DNA of 64,000 nucleotides from Desulfitobacterium chlororespirans DSM 11544 (GTDB lineage Bacteria > Bacillota > Desulfitobacteriia > Desulfitobacteriales > Desulfitobacteriaceae), in assembly GCF_900143285.1 (NCBI RefSeq), contig NZ_FRDN01000004.1:561878-625877 (forward strand). Reading direction: 5' to 3'. The translations under genes and the position numbers were made by a program. Under the pieces are notes generated by a model. That model made no database searches and was not told the origin of the DNA. It saw only the letters and a list, made by a program, of their open reading frames with translations. This document shows, piece after piece, positions 26,107-34,482 of this stretch (positions within the stretch are counted from its first letter, which is position 1; each line of letters begins with the position of its first letter).

Positions 26107-26280
26107 TTATCCCGTTTCTTTTTTAATGGAAGTGGTTTTAACTTGCTCTGCTTTATTGCGGATCTTGCGATCCCGCTTGAACTTTAGCGTTACAGAACCT
26201 ACACCTTGAATCGGTGTAGAGGTACCTTCAAGGGTCCAGCCGAAGTTTGCGTAACCATCGGCGTGCGATTTCCTCGATTG
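26107..26280 (-). pseudogene. Orphan coding fragment in a long intergenic region
   Basis: Between the lipoprotein and the ATPase lies a 550-bp gap. Within it one minus-strand frame stays open for about 57 codons and encodes a sensible peptide (GYANFGWTLEGTS, then LKFKRDRKIRNKAEQ) ending at TAA (26107-26109), but it lacks a start codon and ribosome site and has a stop just upstream. This looks like the C-terminal remnant of a lost gene whose family I do not recognise. The rest of the gap (25812-26106 and 26281-26368) shows nothing. Confidence 0.35.
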
Positions 26281-26368
26281 TTAAAGTTGAATCCATTGTT
26301 GTACTTTCATGCTCACTGCATGCAATCACACTGTTCTATTTTTTCTCTCCATTTTTTGCTCATAGACA

Positions 26369-27367
26369 TTACTCCAGACTATCGCCGTTTCTGAGTTTTA
26401 CCCGCATTCTATTGATGATTCGGTCCATGTTCTCGAGTTCTTTCAAAATTTCTTTGTCCATTGCACTGGTTTCCGTAATCTTTTCTATTCCACCGTTTTT
26501 TATGTTGATTCGTTTGTTTGCCGACAAAGCTAAGCTCGGATCGTGAGTCGCGATAATAACAATCTTTTCCGCATCAATAAGCAGATGTATTGCTCTTTTC
26601 CTATCAATTCCTGCATTTTCAATTTCATCGATCAAAACAATAGGACTGCTGCTGAGCAGCGCAGTATCGGCAATCATCAATGCCCTCGCTTGACCGCCGC
26701 TCAATGCGACGACAGGGGTATCCATGTCAAACGTTTCACCTGACAGGTCATTTGCAGCCCATATAATATCTCCCACTAATGTACTGCGATTTTCAATCAT
26801 ACGCCCTTCGGCATGAAGTTCCAGAAACTCTTTGACAGTCAGATCCATGACAAAATTCATATTTTGCGATAATTGAGCTACCAATTTATTGCTGATCGAA
26901 AACCTATTGCTGTAATCTGGACGCTCGCCGTTAATGAGCAATGTTCTTCGGCTCGGCGTATCCTTATTGGCCATCCACTCAATATCCGCCAGTAATCTGC
27001 TTTTACCCGATCCTGTGGGACCAACTATAGAAACGATTTCGCCTTTATGCACTGTGAACTCCTTGAAACTTTCCGGATTTCCGCTTTTGTCCGTCCCCGG
27101 CAAAATAGTTAATGATGTTACCGTATTTTTAGTCGGATCTATTAATCGCTGCCCGGCAAAGGCAAGAAAATTCGCCTTCATTTGCTCTTTACTTAGAGCC
27201 GATACTTTAAGCTGCATGGGATTCAAACGATTTAGATATTCCTCAAAGGAATATTCTTTAAAACCAAATGTATTTAGTTTGTTTTCGTTAAAAAACGACA
27301 CAACAAAAGGATATTTCATCTCCAAATCAGTTATTTTCATGCTTAAAAGCTCTTTTATGTCCAACAT
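26369..27367 (-). CDS. Soluble ABC-type ATPase with N-terminal helical domain
   Basis: About 332 residues. Residues 1-75 are a small helical domain reminiscent of DUF1858/ScdA N-termini (MKITDLEMKYPFVVSFFNEN). The rest is a complete ABC cassette: Walker A GPTGSGKS, signature LSGGQARAL, Walker B IVLIDEIENAG and H-loop IATHDPSLAL. No membrane partner is encoded nearby. AGGTG 6 nt before ATG 27367 decides the start. It follows a G3E GTPase by about 40 bp in the same direction; a soluble ATPase plus G3E GTPase suggests assembly or activation of a metal- or corrinoid-containing enzyme (inference). Confidence 0.8.
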   Translation of the reverse strand: MLDIKELLSMKITDLEMKYPFVVSFFNENKLNTFGFKEYSFEEYLNRLNPMQLKVSALSKEQMKANFLAFAGQRLIDPTKNTVTSLTILPGTDKSGNPESFKEFTVHKGEIVSIVGPTGSGKSRLLADIEWMANKDTPSRRTLLINGERPDYSNRFSISNKLVAQLSQNMNFVMDLTVKEFLELHAEGRMIENRSTLVGDIIWAANDLSGETFDMDTPVVALSGGQARALMIADTALLSSSPIVLIDEIENAGIDRKRAIHLLIDAEKIVIIATHDPSLALSANKRINIKNGGIEKITETSAMDKEILKELENMDRIINRMRVKLRNGDSLE

Positions 27368-27408
27368 TATCATCACCTGATTTTCTCTTACTTACATGCT
27401 CCACTTCT

Positions 27409-28083
27409 TTAGTATCTTCGCGGAGTTTCCTTCAAATCTCCAAGTCTTTTTTTCCCAAAACAAAAAGAACAAAGGGCCGCCGGCATATCATACCGGAGCT
27501 CTTTACCTTTTAGAGTAGCGATATTCTCGTTACGATCGTAAATTAAAGTGCTTAATTCAAACGCCCCCTGACCATTCAAACCATTCACATGGATAATCGT
27601 TGCAGCTGGATTCACGGCATTTACTTTGGACGCAAACACCTCTCTCTCGGCTTGTGATACAACATCACCTTTTGTTATGACAATGACATCAGCTGTTGTC
27701 AGCATCGGACCGATCTTTTTGGGGGTGTTGATCCCACTTAGATTATCAACTACGCAAATAGCTTTTACCCCCACAATAAAAGGTGAACATCTGTTGCAGA
27801 GTCCCGCACTTTCGGTTATCAGCAAATCAAATTTTGCAGAAACTCCCCATTTTACGAAATCTTCAATCGTGTTGGCGAAATAATGATCAGGGCAAAGGGA
27901 GTTGGAAAGAGCCTTTTTGACTTTTATATTCTCTCTTTCGTATAAGATGTCATCATCGGTATATAGACAGTCAAACTTTAATAAGCCAACAGATAATAAT
28001 CTCTGCTTTAATGCTTCGATAGTTTTGATAATGACTGATGTCTTCCCGGACGACGGCGGTCCGGCAAACGTCACTAAATTCAT
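27409..28083 (-). CDS. G3E-family GTPase (CobW/HypB/UreG type)
   Basis: A 224-residue P-loop protein: Walker A GPPSSGKTS at the N-terminus, ITESAGLCNRCSPF as the G3/E motif with a CxxC metal-binding candidate, and VITKGDVVS as the base-recognition motif. The C-terminus has another C-x2-C pair (LCSFCFGKKR). Family members deliver nickel, zinc or cobalt cofactors to target enzymes. AAAGGAG precedes the ATG. It is paired with the ABC ATPase downstream. The target enzyme is not identified. Confidence 0.82.
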   Translation of the reverse strand: MNLVTFAGPPSSGKTSVIIKTIEALKQRLLSVGLLKFDCLYTDDDILYERENIKVKKALSNSLCPDHYFANTIEDFVKWGVSAKFDLLITESAGLCNRCSPFIVGVKAICVVDNLSGINTPKKIGPMLTTADVIVITKGDVVSQAEREVFASKVNAVNPAATIIHVNGLNGQGAFELSTLIYDRNENIATLKGKELRYDMPAALCSFCFGKKRLGDLKETPRRY

Positions 28084-28184
28084 ATAGAGTTAGCTCCTTT
28101 CCCAAGCGAAAATAAACGACGGTATAGGATTCGGTAGTATTGTCATTATGCAATGCTTTTTCTTTTCGCCGCTGATTAATCAGA

Positions 28185-28215
28185 AATGCCATAACCCATT
28201 GACGGCTATGGCATT
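28185..28215 (-). terminator. Hairpin between MFS and GTPase genes
   Basis: AATGCCATA (28185-28193) pairs with TATGGCATT (28207-28215). The stem is perfect but the T-tract is weak (TTTCTG on the minus strand), so it may be a leaky terminator that lowers GTPase/ATPase expression relative to the upstream genes. Confidence 0.4.
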
Positions 28216-28244
28216 CCTGTTCATAAGGGAGAAAAATATTACAG

Positions 28245-29648
28245 CTATTTCCCTTCCTCTGCCAAGTCAAGTTTCTTAAGCGGAAAGCTTACAAGTAAGG
28301 CGATTACAGCAAATGCTGCCGCAAGACCACAAGCAATTTTGATACCGCTGACCATGCCGGCCATGGTGATCACCAGCGTGTAGATGGCAATGCTGATTGA
28401 ACCGCCAAGGTTTTGCCCAAGCTGGACCATTGAATTGCCCAGCTGGCGAATTTCAGGCCTGATTTGAATCTGCGGTGCGGCGGCGGGAATGACACCACCG
28501 GAAGCACCATAAAAGCCGGCCAGAAACATTAAGCCAAGGACCACGAAAATGGGCGTCGACGGTGTCAGGACGAAAATAAAGGCCAAGGAAACGCCAATTC
28601 TGATAACCTGTGCAAAAATGGAAACATTGCGCGCATTCCCCGCTTTGCCGATCATCCGGCCGTAAATCGGCCCCAGAAACAACCCGGGAATCGAATAGAT
28701 CGTAATGACCAGACCGGCGTAGGTCGGAGGGAGTTTCATCACATTGATGACGTAAGCGGGGAGGAAGAAGTAAAGGGCCATAGTGGAAAGATTACAGAAA
28801 AAGTTATTCAGCGTCAGGCAAAGGGTGTTTTGATCCTTGAGCACCGGAGCCGGGATGAACGCTTCAGTTCCTTTTTTCCGGATGATAACGATGAGCCAAA
28901 CCAGACCGAACGCAGCAACCGCGAACAGGAGCGAGTTGGCAGGGCTGCCGAAAGGCGCATAATTGGTGATTGAAAGAGCCAGGATCAGGCCGGTAAGAAA
29001 CAGAACGGTGGCAATGGCACCGGGCAGATCAAAGGTCCCTGTTCTGGCGATAGACTTACCTTCCTCTTTGGTAATTTTTGCTCCGGCCAAAACCAGCAGC
29101 GCCCCCAGCAGGAACAGCGGACCAATGATAAAGTTCACAACACGCCAGCTTGCCGTTTGAATGATAATACCGGTCAGGGTCGGCCCGATCAGCATGCCAA
29201 TGGCCTGCATCGTTCCTACCGCTCCCAGATACACTCCGGCCTGTTTCATATCGTACATATCCCTGATAATGGAGAAGCCGAGAACATAAATCGCCGGGCT
29301 GTAGCAGCCAATCAGGAAGGAAGGAATAACGATAGCCCACATGCTGTTGACAAGACCGCGGGAAAAGACGATAACGGCGGTGATTAAATAGGAAACCCAG
29401 ATCAATGTACGTTTTTCTGCCGGGAACCTGGCGCCGAGATAGCCGTATAAAGGCATCAGGGCCACGCTGCACACACCGAGAAGGGTTTGAGCCAGTGAAA
29501 AGATCGATTCCCCGCCTATTTCCTTGGCTGCGGCGGGGAGCATTGTTGAGCCGCCGGAAGACATCATGATAGCGGCAATCATGGCAATGTACACCCCAAT
29601 AACCGTCATGATCTTCTTTCCCGGATTAACCGCTTGGTATGGATTCAT
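28245..29648 (-). CDS. MFS transporter (14-TM DHA2 type)
   Basis: A 467-residue protein with about 14 hydrophobic segments. The N-terminal half shows VCSVALMPLYGYLGARFPAEKR and motif C-like GAVGTMQAIGMLIGPTLTGIII, as in EmrB/QacA-type exporters. GGAAAGG precedes the ATG. It lies directly after the alcohol dehydrogenase in a five-gene minus-strand cluster, so it probably moves a substrate or product of that pathway rather than drugs (inference). Confidence 0.88.
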   Translation of the reverse strand: MNPYQAVNPGKKIMTVIGVYIAMIAAIMMSSGGSTMLPAAAKEIGGESIFSLAQTLLGVCSVALMPLYGYLGARFPAEKRTLIWVSYLITAVIVFSRGLVNSMWAIVIPSFLIGCYSPAIYVLGFSIIRDMYDMKQAGVYLGAVGTMQAIGMLIGPTLTGIIIQTASWRVVNFIIGPLFLLGALLVLAGAKITKEEGKSIARTGTFDLPGAIATVLFLTGLILALSITNYAPFGSPANSLLFAVAAFGLVWLIVIIRKKGTEAFIPAPVLKDQNTLCLTLNNFFCNLSTMALYFFLPAYVINVMKLPPTYAGLVITIYSIPGLFLGPIYGRMIGKAGNARNVSIFAQVIRIGVSLAFIFVLTPSTPIFVVLGLMFLAGFYGASGGVIPAAAPQIQIRPEIRQLGNSMVQLGQNLGGSISIAIYTLVITMAGMVSGIKIACGLAAAFAVIALLVSFPLKKLDLAEEGK

Positions 29649-29751
29649 TAAAAATTCTTCCTTTCCAAACTTTTTACTCTTTTAGGTTGAGAGCAAATAC
29701 CTGGGCGTTATCGGACACTGTTCTGAAAAGAGCTTACAGGGAAGACGGCAA

Positions 29752-30777
29752 TCAGTACCTGACAACCACCTTCTGTGCCTCTTGGGGATTGCCGGCGACT
29801 TTAAGCGCATTAACGATGTCTTCCTGCTTATACTGGTGTGACACAAGCACAGAAAGGTCAAATTTACCGGACTTCATCATCTCCAGGACATCGACGGAAA
29901 GTTCTTCGTATGATCCATTGCCGCTGCCGCTGATATACCAGTTGTTGAAGCAGAGCTTTAAGAAGTCAAAGGTAATCGGATGATGATGCACGCCTACTAC
30001 GGACAAGAAGGCGTTTCTGCCGGCCAGCTGACCAAAGTAAGCAAAGCTCTCATCAACACCCAGAGCGTCGACATACAGATGGGCACCGCAGACCTCGCCG
30101 CTATAGCATCGCTGTGATCCGAACTCGGCGATGGCCTTGGCTTTGAGGTCTTCCTTTTGCGGGTTGCAGGTAAGGAGATCGAATTTCCGCGCGTTTTCCA
30201 GTCGATATTCGGAAATATCAACAATCATAACCTTATCGCAGCCGTACCACTTGAACATAATGGCGGCGGCCATACCTATAATACCGGCGCCGAAGACAAT
30301 GGCGGTTTTACCGGGGCCCGGGTTGGTATTCTTGGCACCCCGGGTACCGACAACAAAGGGCTCAAGGAGGACAGAAGACAGCAGGGGAATCGTTTTGTCA
30401 AGCTTAATGGCACTGTAGTTGAGTTCGAATTGGGGAATATGAATGTATTCGGAAAACCCGCCCACCGTTGCCATCCGCATTCTGTCCCGCTTAGCCTGAC
30501 CCATGTTCGGAAAGACATAAGCGCCAACGTTGACATCCTTAACATTTTTGCCGGTTTCCACCACTTCACTGACCATCTCATGACCAAACTCCGAATCCTT
30601 CCAAATCATATTGGCATCGCCGCCCTCCTTAAAAGCGGCGACATCAGAACCGCAAATGCCGGCTATGACGTTTTTGACGATAATATCATCATCCCCGCAC
30701 TGCGGATAGGGCAGCTCTTTAAACTCAACAGTTCCTATACCTTTGTAGATTGCCGCCTTAAACGTTTCAGGTTTCAT
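29752..30777 (-). CDS. Zinc-type alcohol dehydrogenase (MDR superfamily)
   Basis: A 341-residue medium-chain dehydrogenase. Catalytic zinc ligands are present in GICGSD (Cys), GHEM (His-Glu) and the following Glu of LLEPF; the Rossmann motif is VFGAGIIGMAAA. The four-Cys structural zinc loop is absent, as in sorbitol- or threonine-dehydrogenase relatives. GGGGGTG lies 8 nt before the ATG. It is 27 bp after the SDR gene. It probably oxidises or reduces a hydroxyl group in the pathway encoded here with NAD(P); substrate unknown. Confidence 0.9.
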   Translation of the reverse strand: MKPETFKAAIYKGIGTVEFKELPYPQCGDDDIIVKNVIAGICGSDVAAFKEGGDANMIWKDSEFGHEMVSEVVETGKNVKDVNVGAYVFPNMGQAKRDRMRMATVGGFSEYIHIPQFELNYSAIKLDKTIPLLSSVLLEPFVVGTRGAKNTNPGPGKTAIVFGAGIIGMAAAIMFKWYGCDKVMIVDISEYRLENARKFDLLTCNPQKEDLKAKAIAEFGSQRCYSGEVCGAHLYVDALGVDESFAYFGQLAGRNAFLSVVGVHHHPITFDFLKLCFNNWYISGSGNGSYEELSVDVLEMMKSGKFDLSVLVSHQYKQEDIVNALKVAGNPQEAQKVVVRY

Positions 30778-30804
30778 TCCCTATGCACCCCCAATAAGTA
30801 TTTC

Positions 30805-31665
30805 TTACGGAATTAGTTTCTTCATTCTCATGTGAGCCGCGCAGGCCCCGTCGATCAGGATATCTATCCCTGATACAAATGACGCATCTTCGCTCAGAAG
30901 AAAGTCGACAACAGCCGCCATTTCCATGGTAGTGCCCATTCTTTTGGATGGAGTAAGCACATTGATCATATTCCACATTCTGTTATCAGGCTTATTCATG
31001 CTCTTCGCAAGCTCGATGCTGTTATTCACCGTATCGGCGATTCCCGGCGAAACAGAGTTGACTCTGATTCCGTCTCCGCCGAAAAGCACAGCATACTTCT
31101 GAGCCATATACATCGTGCCTTTTTTAGCCAGAGAATAGGCTAAACCGGGGGCAACAGCCTCCCCTCTGGCCATCACGACAGGCTCAACTGTCTTCCACAT
31201 GGTTTCGGGGTCTGTATCCGCGTTCCACAAGGCATCATTACATGGATCAAGCATCTCTCTCGGCAGCTGATAGGGAGAAGATGAAGCAAACAGCACAAAT
31301 GCTGTGCCCGGTCCCATATGGGGTTTGAATAACTTCATGGCTGCGACCTGAGCGAGCACATCCACCTCAAAAATGGCCTTCCAATCGCCGCAAGCCGGAG
31401 TCAAGCCCGCCACAAGAACAACCCCTTCAATTGTACCCACCGCCAAAGCGGCCTCCAAAATGCCCTTTACATCCTCAGGTTTTCTGATATCAACAACCAT
31501 GGATGCGACGTCAATGCCCTTGGCTTTCAGGGTTGCGGTTCCTTCCCTGACATCGCTTTCCGCAAAACCGGACATCACAACTTTGCCCTTTTTAGACAGG
31601 CGTTCAGATACGGCTAATCCGATACCCCGTTCCCCGCCAATGACTACGTACACTTTGTGATCCAT
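30805..31665 (-). CDS. Short-chain dehydrogenase/reductase
   Basis: A 286-residue SDR. The cofactor loop is a variant GGERGIG, the catalytic Ser lies in FASSSPY and the Y-x3-K motif is YSLAKKG. An insertion of about 25 residues between Ser and Tyr (EMLDPCNDALWNADTDPE region) is longer than usual. RVNSVSPGIADT is the typical C-terminal element. GAGGGAAG precedes the ATG. Third gene of the cluster headed by the GcvT-fold protein. Confidence 0.9.
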   Translation of the reverse strand: MDHKVYVVIGGERGIGLAVSERLSKKGKVVMSGFAESDVREGTATLKAKGIDVASMVVDIRKPEDVKGILEAALAVGTIEGVVLVAGLTPACGDWKAIFEVDVLAQVAAMKLFKPHMGPGTAFVLFASSSPYQLPREMLDPCNDALWNADTDPETMWKTVEPVVMARGEAVAPGLAYSLAKKGTMYMAQKYAVLFGGDGIRVNSVSPGIADTVNNSIELAKSMNKPDNRMWNMINVLTPSKRMGTTMEMAAVVDFLLSEDASFVSGIDILIDGACAAHMRMKKLIP

Positions 31666-31797
31666 GCTTTACTTCCCTCTTTCTATTTTTCAACTATCCC
31701 GTTACACTCCAGCGGTTTAGATCCGGGAAAATAGGCGTTCCCCATATCTCATCCCAGCCAGGAAACGCCCATGGCCCCATTCATGAGCTAGATAGGA

Positions 31798-33021
31798 TTA
31801 TAAGCAGAATTTGTCGATTTTCTTACTGATTCTCAGCTGAAGAATATCTCCGGGGACTCCTTCCGTCTCACGCCATGCAAACCATTGCGAACCGATAAGG
31901 GTTTTGCACATACCGTACCACATGGACAGGTAGGCATGGGTCAGCATGGGGTGACGGCGTTCCAGGTTAGCCAGCGTGATATCGTAAACCGCTTCGTTCT
32001 CATCAAAGGCCGCCACAGTATAGGGAACCCGCAGAACCTGCAGCATAACTTCGATATACCCGCCAAGCACGCGTGCGCCATCCACGTCATTGGGAACGCC
32101 GAGCCAATCCCGGAGCCCTTTAATGGCGAAGAATTCACCGAAGGCCATCTTGCCGGCGGCATTAAAGACGCACTCTACAATAAAGGCCACCTGCTCTTGT
32201 GTGATCTCGTTGGCCGCGATCATCGGGTTCAGTGTGTTCATAACATAGTCGGCCCCGAGGGGATGCATCACACCTGGATACTGCTCAGCAGCTGTCATCT
32301 CCATGTTTAAGCCATTGCGGTATTTATAATCGCATTCCGCACGGAACTGCTGGGGCTCTTTCAGCATTTGGTCTTCGGGAGTGTACTTGATCTGATCCGC
32401 AGTAGCGATCGGACCAAACTTTTCCCAGGTATCATGTTCCGGCATCGGGTATTTTTCACGGCTCTCGGCAACGATGCGGCAGTGCAGATCGCCGCAGCCT
32501 TTGGCCTCAACCATGTGGTAATCCAGTTGATGTCCTCCGAAAGCTGCGCCGATTCCATCCAGGACATGGGTTGAAGCGCGGCAAATCTCCGAACCGAGAA
32601 TATCCCAGGGGCATTCGTCAAGTTCCTTCTCGCAGCGATATTGGCCAAAGTCGTTGAGACGTCCGGGCATACAGAGACGCTCATCCCCTGAATCCCCATA
32701 CATGGAGGCCAGAAATCCCCCCGCCATAAAGGGATGAATGCTGTGATTTTCGGCATGAATTTTCCCATAAGGGCTTGACATGACTCTGTAGATATTATTA
32801 TAGTTGGCATCGCAGAGCGCTTTGCAGCGCTTTTCATAATCCGGAATGACAATACGCAGAACGTTGAAAAAGGCTTGATCCATAACCGCGATGTGCCGGC
32901 AGGCATAATGATAGGCATCATGAAATGAGATGAGTTTCTCCCAGGGGGTTTTGATCGCCGGATGATCGGGAAGAGCGCCTTTACCAACATGGCTGGGGAT
33001 CCGTGTCGCATATTTACTCAT
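31798..33021 (-). CDS. Unrecognised 407-residue protein with a V4R-like Cys motif
   Basis: I do not recognise the family with confidence. The protein is soluble, has no signal, and appears to contain two similar halves: each has a conserved aromatic helix and ends in a beta-rich stretch. The first half ends VEAKGCGDLHCRIVAE, which resembles the G-C-G-x2-x-C-x-[FWI] end of V4R/XylR-N ligand-binding domains and of L-2-amino-thiazoline-4-carboxylate hydrolase-like proteins. His-rich segments (SFHDAYHYACRHIAV, KIHAENHSIHPF) could bind metal. ATG at 33021 is chosen for GGAG 7 nt upstream. It sits 57 bp after the GcvT-fold gene, so it probably works with it. Confidence 0.7.
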   Translation of the reverse strand: MSKYATRIPSHVGKGALPDHPAIKTPWEKLISFHDAYHYACRHIAVMDQAFFNVLRIVIPDYEKRCKALCDANYNNIYRVMSSPYGKIHAENHSIHPFMAGGFLASMYGDSGDERLCMPGRLNDFGQYRCEKELDECPWDILGSEICRASTHVLDGIGAAFGGHQLDYHMVEAKGCGDLHCRIVAESREKYPMPEHDTWEKFGPIATADQIKYTPEDQMLKEPQQFRAECDYKYRNGLNMEMTAAEQYPGVMHPLGADYVMNTLNPMIAANEITQEQVAFIVECVFNAAGKMAFGEFFAIKGLRDWLGVPNDVDGARVLGGYIEVMLQVLRVPYTVAAFDENEAVYDITLANLERRHPMLTHAYLSMWYGMCKTLIGSQWFAWRETEGVPGDILQLRISKKIDKFCL

Positions 33022-33077
33022 AATCATTCTCCTTTTAGGTTCAGTTTTAATAACGGTGACTTCTTTTCATTGCCGAA

Positions 33078-34094
33078 TCAGCAAAATACTTTATCCGTTA
33101 AGGTTGCTTCAAATCCGTTAATGATTACCTTATCGCCGATGTTGGCTTTGCCGCTGTCAACTAAGGCATAGCCGATGTTTTTGCCGACGGTATAACCGTA
33201 GGTCAGCTTTCTCACTCTTCCCACTTCTTCACCGTCAAGGAGAATCGGTGCGCCGGAGCTGCCCAGACTCCTGGTTTCAATATGCATATCCTCTTCATCG
33301 ACCGTGAAGCCCAGCATCCGCCGTTTGGGCCCTTCTTCCTTCACTTTGACCAGGGCTTCCTTGCCGATAAAATCCTTATTCCAGTCTATGCCGCGTTCCA
33401 AACCCACTTCCAGAGGATTGGTCCCGTTGAGATCACACATAAGGTAGAAGCCCTTTTCCGCCGGAAGGGTCCAGACCATAAGCTGAAACTCCGTGACCCG
33501 CACTGCGCCAAAGGCTTTACCGCACTCTTCGAGTTTGGCTTCTACCAACGCCGCCTTTTCCGGGGCGATATAGATTTCATAGCCCACTTTTTCCCCTGCA
33601 AAACCGGCTCTGTTGACCTTAACCAGGACATCACCGATTTTATTGTCGCGGATCGTAAAAAATTTCTGATCATCAATTTTTTCTGCCAGGAAGCAGTTTA
33701 ACAGCTCCTTGGACAGAGGGCCCTGAACGGCATACATGGCCCAAGCGCCGGTTATATTCCTGTACTCTACTTTGCTCTCCCCTTTATAGGCATCGAGCCA
33801 TTTAACCAATTTATTCACATAAAGGGTTGAAATCCAATATTTGTTCTCTTCCAGGCGGAACACAACCACGTCGTCAATGATCACTCCGTCTTCGTTTAAA
33901 ATGGTTGTGTAGCGTTCGCTGCCAACTTTTAACGTCGCGATGGGATTGGCATGAATTCTGTCCAGAAAAGCCGTTGCGTCTTCTCCGGTTACTTCCAGCA
34001 ATTGATGGGTAAAGTGGTACCATCCCACCTTGTTCCTGACCGCTTCATGCTGCTCTCTTTTCGCAGCATCGTCCTTGTACACGTTCTTAAACAT
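33078..34094 (-). CDS. GcvT-fold protein (aminomethyltransferase/folate-dependent demethylase-like)
   Basis: A 338-residue protein of the GcvT/DmdA/YgfZ fold: N-terminal GWYHFTHQLLEVTGEDATAFLDRIHANPI, central GYEIYIAPEKA, KGFYLMCDLNGTNPLEVGLERGIDWNKDFIGKEAL, and the C-terminal barrel GxVRKLTYGYTVGKNIGYALV. Such proteins transfer one-carbon units to tetrahydrofolate, or demethylate substrates such as DMSP or methoxy-aromatics. There is no glycine-cleavage P, H or L protein nearby, so a stand-alone demethylase is more likely than glycine cleavage (inference). GAAGGA precedes the ATG. First gene of the cluster, divergent from the PucR regulator. Confidence 0.82.
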   Translation of the reverse strand: MFKNVYKDDAAKREQHEAVRNKVGWYHFTHQLLEVTGEDATAFLDRIHANPIATLKVGSERYTTILNEDGVIIDDVVVFRLEENKYWISTLYVNKLVKWLDAYKGESKVEYRNITGAWAMYAVQGPLSKELLNCFLAEKIDDQKFFTIRDNKIGDVLVKVNRAGFAGEKVGYEIYIAPEKAALVEAKLEECGKAFGAVRVTEFQLMVWTLPAEKGFYLMCDLNGTNPLEVGLERGIDWNKDFIGKEALVKVKEEGPKRRMLGFTVDEEDMHIETRSLGSSGAPILLDGEEVGRVRKLTYGYTVGKNIGYALVDSGKANIGDKVIINGFEATLTDKVFC

Positions 34095-34202
34095 GTTCCT
34101 TCACTTCCCTTTCTTGATTCAGTTTGAAATCATCATGGGCGCTAGCGGTTCCGCGCGAAAACCAACTAATTGAAGATTACGACAATTCTTCTAATCTGCA
34201 AA

Positions 34203-34252
34203 TCCTATAGTTGACATGTCTTTTGCGTGTGAAGTTCCTATACTTTATAGGA
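34203..34252. promoter_or_regulatory. TCCTATA palindrome and phased half-site in the divergent region
   Basis: TCCTATA-CTT-TATAGGA (34236-34252) is a perfect 7-bp inverted repeat, and a third TCCTATA half-site starts at 34203, exactly 33 bp (three turns) upstream. ATTTATCCTT (from 34252) is also mirrored by AAGGATAAAT near 34300. The 390-bp gap between divergent GcvT-fold and PucR genes holds no other gene, so these are candidate regulator sites. Confidence 0.45.
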
Positions 34253-34482
34253 TTTATCCTTGCCGGTAATTCATATAAAATAATAAGTACAGACTGAAGT
34301 AAGGATAAATGTGTTTTCTACCTTTTAAGAAAATAGAGAGAATTCGCTAACAACGATGATTGTTTTATCCTTCTCATTACCCTATACTTAATTTTGATAT
34401 CTTCCACATAAAAAGTGGCCTATGCTTTGGAGTTGCTATCGTAGACCCTACAAACTACAACAGGTGCGGAGGGAACTGTTCT

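Noticed and set aside
30157-30816. 219-codon plus-strand open frame
   Set aside because: Antisense to the alcohol dehydrogenase gene; no domain and no ribosome site.
32361-33011. 216-codon minus-strand frame inside the 407-residue protein gene
   Set aside because: Same strand but shifted frame; the 31798-33021 frame has the ribosome site and better codon pattern.
33078-34094. Glycine cleavage system T protein
   Set aside because: No gcvP, gcvH or lpd nearby, and the neighbours are dehydrogenases and a carrier, so only the fold is assigned.
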